From positions 1 through 43,292 of the forward strand of contig CANMLX010000037.1 of the NCBI GenBank assembly GCA_947498845.1: a DNA stretch of 43,292 nucleotides, given 5' to 3'. The stretch comes from an uncultured Flavobacteriaceae bacterium (lineage in GTDB: Bacteria > Bacteroidota > Bacteroidia > Flavobacteriales > Flavobacteriaceae). Positions 7,479 through 14,568 of the stretch are shown in pieces (the stretch's first letter is position 1; every line of letters starts with the position of its first letter). The position numbers and the translations under genes are program-made. The notes below the pieces were generated by a model. That model saw nothing but the letters and a program-made list of their open reading frames with translations, was not told the DNA's origin and did no database searches.

Positions 7479-8159
7479 ATGAATATTTCACAAAACTTAA
7501 TTAGTATAAAGAATGCTATTCCTAAACATGTAACACTTGTTGCCGTCTCTAAAACTAAGCCTGTTAGTGATATTATAGCAGTTTACAATGCTGGTCAACG
7601 CATTTTTGGAGAAAATAAAGTCCAAGAAATGGTTGAAAAACACGAACAGCTACCTAAAGATATTGAGTGGCACATGATAGGACATTTACAACGTAACAAA
7701 GTAAAACATATGGCGCAGTTTGTGAGTTTAATTCATGGTGTAGACAATTTTAAATTACTGGAAGAAATAAACAAACAGGCTAAAAAACATCATAGAATTA
7801 TCAATTGTTTACTTCAAATAAAAATTGCCGAAGAAGATTCTAAATTTGGAATGTCTCCCGATATAGCTTCAGGAATTATTCAATCTACGCAACTTTCAGA
7901 ATTAAAAAACATCAACATTGTAGGATTTATGGGCATGGCCACATTTACAGACAACAAAGACCAAGTTAAGAAAGAATTCGATGTCTTAAAACGAACTTTT
8001 GATCAATTAAAACCATTACAAGCTTTTAATTTCAATCCAGAAGTTATTAGTATGGGCATGAGTGGCGACTACAAATTAGCCATTGAAAGCGGTAGTACTA
8101 TGATTCGTGTTGGAAGTAGTATATTTGGATCAAGAAATTATTTGAAGACTGAAGACTGA
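7479..8159 (+). CDS. yggS: YggS/PLPBP-family pyridoxal phosphate homeostasis protein
   Basis: A 226-residue TIM-barrel protein that binds PLP without a known catalytic reaction and buffers cellular vitamin B6. The PLP lysine is K25 in LVAVSKTKPVSDI; further family motifs are FGENKVQEM, WHMIGHLQRNKVK, SMGMSGDYKLAIESGSTMIRVGSSIFG. Length is standard. The C-terminal KTED and the TGA stop are encoded inside a GAAGACT heptamer tract, so the tail of the protein was written by the repeat. A promoter lies directly upstream. Confidence 0.93.
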   Translation: MNISQNLISIKNAIPKHVTLVAVSKTKPVSDIIAVYNAGQRIFGENKVQEMVEKHEQLPKDIEWHMIGHLQRNKVKHMAQFVSLIHGVDNFKLLEEINKQAKKHHRIINCLLQIKIAEEDSKFGMSPDIASGIIQSTQLSELKNINIVGFMGMATFTDNKDQVKKEFDVLKRTFDQLKPLQAFNFNPEVISMGMSGDYKLAIESGSTMIRVGSSIFGSRNYLKTED

Positions 8160-8203
8160 AGACTGAAGACTGAAGACTGAAGACTGAAGACTGAAGACTG
8201 AAG
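8144..8203 (+). repeat. Heptamer tandem tract GAAGACT x8.5
   Basis: Eight perfect units (8144-8199) plus GAAG. The tract begins within the last five codons of yggS and supplies its stop codon (8157-8159). Confidence 0.98.
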
Positions 8204-8227
8204 TTAAGAAACATATTAAATAAAAAC

Positions 8228-8248
8228 CAGTAAGCAGTAAGCAGTAAC
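8228..8248 (+). repeat. Short heptamer tract CAGTAAG x3
   Basis: Two perfect units and a third with one mismatch (CAGTAAC). The unit differs by one base from the rotated unit CAGTAGG of the tract at 1891-1974. Confidence 0.85.
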
Positions 8249-8265
8249 AAAAAAACAAAAGCAAC

Positions 8266-8286
8266 CTTTTAACTTTTAACTTTTAA
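8266..8286 (+). repeat. Short heptamer tract CTTTTAA x3
   Basis: Three perfect units ending with the TAA that is the last in-frame stop before the exonuclease gene, one codon ahead of the proposed ATC start. It therefore occupies the position of the gene's leader region. Confidence 0.85.
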
Positions 8287-8289
8287 CAA

Positions 8290-9657
8290 ATCTACGCAAT
8301 ACTAGACATAGAAACCACTGGAGGCAAGTATAATGAGGAGGGCATTACCGAAATTGCAATTTACAAATACGATGGGCATGAGATAGTAGATCAATTTATA
8401 AGCCTAGTAAATCCAGAACGAGACATACAACCTTTTGTAGTAAATCTTACAGGCATAAATAGTAACATGTTAAAAAATGCGCCTAAATTTTATGAAGTTG
8501 CTAAGCGTATTGTTGAAATTACCGAGGGTTGTATTATAGTTGCGCATAATGCCGAATTTGATTATAGAATTTTAGGCACAGAGTTTAGACGTTTAGGATT
8601 TGAATACGAAAGAAAGTCGCTTTGTACTGTAGAATTATCAAAAGAGTTAATCCCAGACCAGCCTTCGTATAGCCTAGGTAAACTAGTACGTTCTCTAGGT
8701 ATTCCTGTAGCAGATAGACATCGCGCTTCTGGAGATGCCAAAGCCACTGTAAAACTATTTAAATTACTCTTAGATAAGGATACCTCTAAGAATATTATTC
8801 AAGATTCTATTCGATTAAACCCTAAAAAACAATTAGAGCCCAGACATATTGATATTATTGCAAGTTTGCCTTCTATTACTGGTGTTTACTATATCCATAA
8901 AGCCGATGGTGAAATTATTTATATAGGAAAGAGTAAAAACATAAAAAAGCGTATCAATCAACATTTTACAGGAACTCAACCAAAATCTAAAAAAATTCAA
9001 GCTTTAGTGACATCTGTAACTTATGAAGCTACTGGTAGTGAACTAGTTGCCTTACTCAAAGAAAGTGAGGAAATTAAGCGCAACAAACCTATTTTAAATA
9101 GAGCTTTAAGGCGTACACTTTTTACACATGCGCTTTACAGTTTTATAGACAAAAACAAATATATTAATTTAAAAATTGACAAAGCAGATGGGAGAAAAAA
9201 CCCCATTACAACATTTTCAAATCGACAAAGTGGTAAAAGTTTTATCACTAAAGCTACGGAGGACTATAATTTATGTCAGAAATTAACAGGACTATATAAA
9301 ACAAAAACAAGCTGTTTTAATTTTGAGATTAAAGCTTGTGAAGGCGCTTGTATTAACAAAGAATCTCATGAAGTCTATAATAAACGTGTTGAAAGTCTTA
9401 TTAATAAGAACAGTTATTCTAATAAAAACTTAGTCATTATAGATAAAGGTAGAGCTATAGATGAGCGCAGTGCCATATTAATAAAAGACGGTATTTTTAA
9501 AGGATTAGGCTTCTTTAACCTCAACTATCAAATTAATAATTTAGAAATACTAGAATCTATTATTACGCCTATGCAAAATAATAGAGATACGCAACATATT
9601 ATACAAAACTACCTAAGACGTAATAAGCGAGTAAAACAACTAATAATAGATAATTAA
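8290..9657 (+). CDS. DnaQ-type 3'-5' exonuclease fused to a GIY-YIG nuclease domain, proposed ATC start
   Basis: A 455-residue fusion common in Bacteroidetes. Residues 1-165 form a DEDDh exonuclease: motif I DIETTG (6-11), motif II HNAEFD (86-91), motif III HRASGD (144-149). Residues from about 195 form a GIY-YIG domain as in UvrC/Cho (GVYYIH, IYIGKSKNIKKRINQHF with the arginine kept). The rest resembles the tail of such proteins, with cysteines at CFNFEIKACEGACINKE. This suggests a role in DNA repair. Canonical ATG start 8467 would delete motif I and so the active site; between the TAA at 8284-8286 and 8467 there is no ATG, GTG or TTG. ATC at 8290 gives MYAILDIETTGGKYNEEG, the expected N-terminus. 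The stop overlaps the next ATG by one base. Confidence 0.85.
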   Translation: MYAILDIETTGGKYNEEGITEIAIYKYDGHEIVDQFISLVNPERDIQPFVVNLTGINSNMLKNAPKFYEVAKRIVEITEGCIIVAHNAEFDYRILGTEFRRLGFEYERKSLCTVELSKELIPDQPSYSLGKLVRSLGIPVADRHRASGDAKATVKLFKLLLDKDTSKNIIQDSIRLNPKKQLEPRHIDIIASLPSITGVYYIHKADGEIIYIGKSKNIKKRINQHFTGTQPKSKKIQALVTSVTYEATGSELVALLKESEEIKRNKPILNRALRRTLFTHALYSFIDKNKYINLKIDKADGRKNPITTFSNRQSGKSFITKATEDYNLCQKLTGLYKTKTSCFNFEIKACEGACINKESHEVYNKRVESLINKNSYSNKNLVIIDKGRAIDERSAILIKDGIFKGLGFFNLNYQINNLEILESIITPMQNNRDTQHIIQNYLRRNKRVKQLIIDN

Positions 9658-11603
9658 TGAAACAAATAGTAGTATTTTTAACACTTGCTTCTTATCTAAA
9701 TCTTTTTTCTCAATCGTCTTTTAATTCCGAATCTTATCGTGTTACTCTTGGCGATATTGAAACTAATATTTTTAAAAAAGATACTACAGCCAATGCTTTA
9801 GTTATATTCGAACAAGGGAATAGTTATGTTGACCCAAATGATTATGATTTAAGAACTGAAGTAAAGTACAAAATAAAAATTTTAAATAGAGAAGGATTCG
9901 ACAAGGCTACTGTTAGTATTCCTCTGTTTAAAAGTAAAAACTCGTCTGTAAGAATAAGTGATATTTCTGCAACTACTTATAACAAAATTAATGGTGAGGT
10001 AATAAAATCTCAATTAGATGAAAATGCTATTTTTAAAGAAAAACATGATGATCATTTTACATTAGTAAAATTTACTTTACCAAATATAAAACCAGGATCC
10101 GTAATTACTTACAGTTACAAACTCAAATCTCCTTTTATGTATAAGTATAAAGAATGGGAGTTTCAAAGTAGTATCCCTAAACTTTATAGTGAATACAAAA
10201 CCAGTATTCCTGCTAACTGGCTTTATCACATAAAATTAGTAGGTTTTAAAAAGTTAGACATTGAAACTTCAGAAATCAAAAAAACATGTCTTGAACATGC
10301 CAGAGGTGCTTATGCAGATTGTTCAGAGAGTGTCTATGCAATGAAAGATATACCTGCATTTATAGAAGAAGATTACATGACTACAAAAGACAATTATCTT
10401 GCTAGAATAGAGTATGAACTTGAAACGTTTAAAGGTTTTGATGGCACTGTGAATCATTATACCAAATCATGGGAAGACGTTGATAGAGAAATAAGAACTG
10501 ATAAAGAAATTGGAAAGCAGTTAAAAAAGAAAGTTGATCCCGCTTTGATCTTAAATGAAGGTATTTTAAACGAAGTCGAACCATTAATACAAGTAAAGTC
10601 CGTATATAATCACATACAAAATAACTATACCTGGAATAACAAATATCGTATTTTTAAAGATGTATCTATTAAAAATCTTATTCAAGAAAAATCTGGAAAT
10701 GTATCTTCAATAAATATCTTACTTCATAATATATTAAAAGAATTGGGGCATGACGTAAATCCTGTTTTAGCATCAACAAGAAACCATGGCCATATTACTA
10801 AAATGTTTCCTGTTATTTCCGATTTTAATTACTTAATTGTGCAAGTAAAAGTCAATGGTAAAGCTTATTTATTAGATGCTACAGATCCCCTTCTTAATTT
10901 TGGCCAACTCCCTTTTAGATGTTTAAATTCCTATGGCAGATTAATGGATTTTAAAAATGGGAGTTCTTGGATTGATATTGCTACTAATAAATCATCATTA
11001 TACGCTATTCGAAATGAACTAACACTAACTAAAGATAAAAGCATAACAGGATCATACTCATCAAATTTCACAGGACAGCACGGGTTAAATCACAAAAAAA
11101 GATATAAGTCTAACTCTTATTTAGATAAATTAAGAGATAAATATCCTAACGTTACAATAGAGAATTTCAATGTAGATATTAACGAAAACTTTAAACAAAC
11201 CTTCGATTTTACTCTAGATGATGTTGATTTTAGTGGACAAAATCTTTATCTAAATCCATTTACTTTTCCAATATTTAAGGAAAACCCTTTTAAATTACAG
11301 GAACGCACCTATCCTATAGATTTTGGATACAAGGATAGTTTTTTGTATTCTGTGAAGATTAATTTTGACCCTAAAATTTATGACGTAATAGACTTACCTA
11401 AAAAAACGATTTTAAAAGTGCCTAATAATGTAGCTCTAATAGTTATATCGACAACGGTATTTGAGAAATCTATTAACTTGAATTTTAAATTGGATTTTAA
11501 AGAACCAATATATTCTTCTAATTATTACCCGTATTTAAAAGAACTTTTAAACAAAGCCGTAGACCTACAAACTAATTCCTTAATAGTGTTGAAAAAACGA
11601 TAA
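9657..11603 (+). CDS. Secreted DUF3857 / transglutaminase-like protein with degenerate triad
   Basis: A 648-residue protein with a signal peptide (MKQIVVFLTLASYLNLFSQ). Residues 25-260 match the DUF3857 pattern (VKYKIKILNREGFDKA, FTLPNIKPGSVITYSYKLKSP), followed by a transglutaminase-like core at about 310-420 (GHDVNPVLASTRNHG, YLLDATDPLLNFGQLP). The usual catalytic Cys position reads GNVSSIN (347-353) and the His position reads FNY (about 390), leaving only the Asp of LLDATDP. It is therefore probably not a peptidase; such Bacteroidetes proteins are periplasmic and of unknown role. ATG overlaps the preceding stop (TAATG), so it is translationally coupled to the nuclease gene. Confidence 0.8.
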   Translation: MKQIVVFLTLASYLNLFSQSSFNSESYRVTLGDIETNIFKKDTTANALVIFEQGNSYVDPNDYDLRTEVKYKIKILNREGFDKATVSIPLFKSKNSSVRISDISATTYNKINGEVIKSQLDENAIFKEKHDDHFTLVKFTLPNIKPGSVITYSYKLKSPFMYKYKEWEFQSSIPKLYSEYKTSIPANWLYHIKLVGFKKLDIETSEIKKTCLEHARGAYADCSESVYAMKDIPAFIEEDYMTTKDNYLARIEYELETFKGFDGTVNHYTKSWEDVDREIRTDKEIGKQLKKKVDPALILNEGILNEVEPLIQVKSVYNHIQNNYTWNNKYRIFKDVSIKNLIQEKSGNVSSINILLHNILKELGHDVNPVLASTRNHGHITKMFPVISDFNYLIVQVKVNGKAYLLDATDPLLNFGQLPFRCLNSYGRLMDFKNGSSWIDIATNKSSLYAIRNELTLTKDKSITGSYSSNFTGQHGLNHKKRYKSNSYLDKLRDKYPNVTIENFNVDINENFKQTFDFTLDDVDFSGQNLYLNPFTFPIFKENPFKLQERTYPIDFGYKDSFLYSVKINFDPKIYDVIDLPKKTILKVPNNVALIVISTTVFEKSINLNFKLDFKEPIYSSNYYPYLKELLNKAVDLQTNSLIVLKKR

Positions 11604-11616
11604 GTAATTCTTTTCT

Positions 11617-11624
11617 TATTTTTG
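11617..11624 (+). promoter_or_regulatory. Candidate -7 box of the ion channel gene
   Basis: TATTTTTG matches TAnnTTTG and ends 4 bases before the ATG at 11629, again implying a leaderless transcript. A TTG at 11589-11591 is 25 bases upstream, slightly beyond the usual spacing. Confidence 0.45.
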
Positions 11625-11628
11625 AGTA

Positions 11629-12486
11629 ATGGATACAACAAATAAAAATAACTGGCGTAAAACACTGCACGATATTATTTACAAATCAAATACTCCTGCT
11701 GGAAAACTATTTGATATTATTTTATTTGTTATTATTATCGTTAGTATCTTATTAGTAATGCTTGAGAGTGTCTCTAGCGTAGATAAAAAATTTCATTATA
11801 TTTTAGATATTTTTGAGTGGATAATCACCATTCTTTTTAGTATTGAATATATTGCCAGAATAATCACAGCCAAAAAACCTTTTAAATATATTACAAGTTT
11901 TTATGGTATTGTAGATTTACTATCTACAATACCAAAATATATATCTTTTGTATTTGGAGGCATACACGCATTAGCAGCACTTCGTGCTTTGCGCCTCCTT
12001 AGAATTTTTAGAATTTTAAAATTAACAAGATATTTAGGCGCTTTAAATAATTTAGTAGCGGCTTTAAAAGCTAGTAAAGCTAAAATATCTGTTTTTTTAT
12101 TTGCTGTTTTAATTTTGTCTATAATCCTAGGCACTATCATGTATTTAGTTGAAGGAGAAGAAAATGGCTTTACTAATATTCCTAAAAGTGTCTATTGGTG
12201 TATTGTTACCTTAACAACTGTAGGTTATGGCGATATTTCTCCTGCAACCCCTCTAGGTCAATTCATAGCGTCTTTAGTCATGATAATTGGTTATGGCATT
12301 ATAGCTGTTCCAACAGGTATTGTCTCTGCAGAATATGTTTCGCAAGAAAAAAAAGACAAACCTAAAAAGGGTATTATAAAACTACGCTCTTGTGAAAATT
12401 GTTCAGTAGAAAACCATAAGAAAAAAGCTGATTATTGTTATAATTGTGGTAGTAAACTACCTCGGGGCAAATCCGTGAGGTATTAG
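11629..12486 (+). CDS. Voltage-gated-type potassium channel with C-terminal zinc ribbon
   Basis: A 285-residue six-helix channel subunit. Hydrophobic segments lie at about 28-46, 61-80, 91-110, 150-172 and 208-233. The S4 voltage sensor is at 117-134, with basic residues every third position (R119, R122, R125, R128, K131, R134). The selectivity filter TVGYGD is at 197-202, indicating potassium. After the last helix comes a cytoplasmic tail with CENC (255-258) and CYNC (270-273), a zinc-ribbon pattern. The last ten codons (LPRGKSVRY) overlap a palindrome-like DNA repeat, so the extreme C-terminus may be repeat-derived. Confidence 0.88.
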   Translation: MDTTNKNNWRKTLHDIIYKSNTPAGKLFDIILFVIIIVSILLVMLESVSSVDKKFHYILDIFEWIITILFSIEYIARIITAKKPFKYITSFYGIVDLLSTIPKYISFVFGGIHALAALRALRLLRIFRILKLTRYLGALNNLVAALKASKAKISVFLFAVLILSIILGTIMYLVEGEENGFTNIPKSVYWCIVTLTTVGYGDISPATPLGQFIASLVMIIGYGIIAVPTGIVSAEYVSQEKKDKPKKGIIKLRSCENCSVENHKKKADYCYNCGSKLPRGKSVRY

Positions 12487-12546
12487 TTAGAAACATATTT
12501 TTAATTTCGAGGCAAGCCTCGGAGCTTTTTAATCTCGATTATCGAG
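12460..12546. repeat. Cluster of three small palindromes after the ion channel
   Basis: Imperfect palindrome at 12460-12480 (CCTCGGGGC...CCGTGAGG, inside the channel's last codons), perfect CGAGGC-AA-GCCTCG at 12508-12521, and perfect CTCGAT-T-ATCGAG at 12534-12546. All share CTCGA/CGAGG sequence and stand out as GC-rich islands, suggesting a composite repeat unit and not chance. Confidence 0.6.
12508..12530 (+). terminator. Intrinsic terminator after the ion channel
   Basis: The perfect 6-bp stem CGAGGC/GCCTCG with an AA loop centre is followed by GAGCTTTTT. It lies 22 bases after the channel stop and ahead of miaA. Confidence 0.55.
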
Positions 12547-12568
12547 TAAACTGCGTATTTAATATAGT

Positions 12569-13480
12569 ATTATCAAAACAAAACATTTAATTTCAATTAT
12601 TGGTCCAACGGCTATAGGAAAAACAGCCTTAAGCATAAAACTTGCTCAATATTTTAATACCGAAATACTATCGGCAGACTCACGCCAGTTTTTTAAAGAA
12701 ATGCAAATTGGTACTGCCGCCCCCACAGAAGAGGAATTAGCTGGTGCGAAACATCATTTTATACATCATAAATCTATTACAGATGGTTACAATGTAGGCG
12801 CTTTTGAAAATGATGCTATCCAGTGCTTAAATAAACTTTTCAAAATTCATGATATTGTTGTAATGGTTGGAGGCTCTGGTTTATATGTAGATGCTGTTAC
12901 CAAAGGTTTGGATAATTTCCCAAAAGTAGACAGTTCTATTAGAGACACTTTAAATAGCGATTTACAAAATAAAGGATTACTATTTTTACAGGAAAAACTC
13001 AAACAATTAGATTCTAAAAGTTATAATACTATTGCTATAGATAACCCTCATCGCGTGATTAGAGCTTTAGAAATATGTATTGGTACTAACACTCCCTACG
13101 CTTCATTTTTAAATAAAGAAAAACAAGAACGTGATTTTAAAATCATTAGTATTGGGCTTACAGCCGAAAGAGAAACAATTTATAACCGCATAAATCAACG
13201 TGTAGATATTATGATGGAAGAAGGTTTACTTGATGAAGTAAAGTCTCTTATCCCTTTTTCTAATTTAAATGCACTAAATACTGTTGGTTATAAAGAATTA
13301 TTTAACTATTTTAATGGAGAATGGGAGCTAGATTTTGCAGTTTCCGAAATTAAAAAAAACACACGTCGATTTGCCAAACGACAGTTAACTTGGTTTAGGA
13401 AAGACACCTCTATTCTGTGGTTTGATTATTTAGATTCATTTGATAAAATAATATCAAAAATTAATACCAAAATTGATTAA
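12569..13480 (+). CDS. miaA: tRNA dimethylallyltransferase MiaA, proposed ATT start
   Basis: MiaA transfers a dimethylallyl group to N6 of A37 in tRNAs reading UNN codons. From ATT at 12569 the 303-residue product has the normal length and order: P-loop GPTAIGKT (12-19), DSRQ (37-40), GGSGLYVDAVTKGLDNFP, PHRVIRALEI, then LNTVGYKELF and the C-terminal NTRRFAKRQLTWFRKD. The first ATG (12701) would start at residue 45 and remove the ATP-binding loop, which would inactivate the enzyme. No ATG, GTG or TTG is in frame after the TAA at 12560-12562; ATT gives MIKTKHLISIIGPTAIGKT, as expected for flavobacterial MiaA. ATC directly after it is the other option. Its end overlaps the convergent gene by 4 bases. 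Confidence 0.88.
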   Translation: MIKTKHLISIIGPTAIGKTALSIKLAQYFNTEILSADSRQFFKEMQIGTAAPTEEELAGAKHHFIHHKSITDGYNVGAFENDAIQCLNKLFKIHDIVVMVGGSGLYVDAVTKGLDNFPKVDSSIRDTLNSDLQNKGLLFLQEKLKQLDSKSYNTIAIDNPHRVIRALEICIGTNTPYASFLNKEKQERDFKIISIGLTAERETIYNRINQRVDIMMEEGLLDEVKSLIPFSNLNALNTVGYKELFNYFNGEWELDFAVSEIKKNTRRFAKRQLTWFRKDTSILWFDYLDSFDKIISKINTKID

Positions 13481-14568
13481 TTAAGACCTAATTTCACATA
13501 AACAGGCTCATGATCTGAAAAATTTAAATTAAAATTCTCATGAGATATAACATCAATAGCTTTATCAACCAGTACATAATCTAATCGTAATGGGTATCCA
13601 AACAAACTATAAGTCATCCCTAATCCATTTCCTTTCTCAATAAATGTATCTTTCTTACCTCTCTTAAGCTTCCTGTAAGTCTTAGAGTATTGCGTACTGT
13701 TAAAATCACCACAAATAATGGTTCTTCCTTTAAAATCTTTCATGTGAGCTTTAAGTTGTTCTACTTGCTCTATTCTCATTTTTTGAGATGAAGATATTTT
13801 GGATAAAAGAGAAGAAAGACTTTTTTTGTTAAACATTTTAGAATTAACCACTACGCCAAAAGATTGTAAATGTAAATTATAAACCCTAACAGTTTCTTCG
13901 TTAATAACAAGATCTACAAACATGGCATTATTCACTGAGTTTGGAAAGTCGATATATCCTTTATTTACAATAGGAAATTTAGAAAGTATAATTTGTGACG
14001 ATTTTTCAACGCCATGTCTATAACCTAAAAAAAAATGCGGATATTCTAGTAAATCCTTTAACACTAAGTAATTAAACTCCTGAATTACAACTATATCTGG
14101 CTTATTTTTAGCAATAAAATTTATAATTTTTTTGTCTCTGTTATCAACAGACTCTTTACTTCTAGTAATACATCCTTCAACCTTATCATGGGTATATTTA
14201 GTTCTCATACTAAACCCTTTTACATTATAACTTAAAATAGAAATAGAATTTTCTTGTTTTTTTTTAAAACTCATTTGAAAAAAAGAACTAAAAAAACAAA
14301 AAAAAGTCACTAAAGCTAAAAATGAAACTATTGCCCTTTTATCTCTCTTTGTTAAAAAATATAGTACTATTGCCATATTAGCAATAACTAATAGGGGAAT
14401 TATTATAGAAAAGCCAAAAGAAGCATAATTATCAAGAAGAAGTATACATAAACAGCCTATAAACAATAAAGCAGACAAACTATTACAGAGAAAATTAAAT
14501 ATTATTGATTTCCTCAAAAATTTGATTTTATCATTCTCTAAGTTAGAATAACGTTGTCTGACCATCAT
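13477..14568 (-). CDS. Membrane-anchored endonuclease/exonuclease/phosphatase (EEP) family protein
   Basis: About 363 residues: three N-terminal hydrophobic segments (SIIFNFLCNSLSALLFIGCL, SIIIPLLVIANMAIVLYFL, VSFLALVTFFCFFSSFF) followed by an EEP domain facing outward. Motifs present: ILSYNVKGF, IVVIQEFN (metal-binding Glu), IICGDFNSTQYS (Asp/Asn pair), RLDYVLVD and the final NFSDHEPVYVKL (Asp-His). The substrate may be nucleic acid, phosphoinositide or another phosphodiester and cannot be told. The start ATG is uncertain: 14568 or 14565 places it inside the parC 3' end; an upstream ATG at 14649 would add a stretch that merely reads parC codons in another frame. Confidence 0.82.
   Translation of the reverse strand: MMVRQRYSNLENDKIKFLRKSIIFNFLCNSLSALLFIGCLCILLLDNYASFGFSIIIPLLVIANMAIVLYFLTKRDKRAIVSFLALVTFFCFFSSFFQMSFKKKQENSISILSYNVKGFSMRTKYTHDKVEGCITRSKESVDNRDKKIINFIAKNKPDIVVIQEFNYLVLKDLLEYPHFFLGYRHGVEKSSQIILSKFPIVNKGYIDFPNSVNNAMFVDLVINEETVRVYNLHLQSFGVVVNSKMFNKKSLSSLLSKISSSQKMRIEQVEQLKAHMKDFKGRTIICGDFNSTQYSKTYRKLKRGKKDTFIEKGNGLGMTYSLFGYPLRLDYVLVDKAIDVISHENFNLNFSDHEPVYVKLGLN

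Noticed and set aside
1891..8286. CRISPR array
   Set aside because: The tracts are uninterrupted 7-bp repeats without unique spacers of 30-40 bp, and no cas genes are present.
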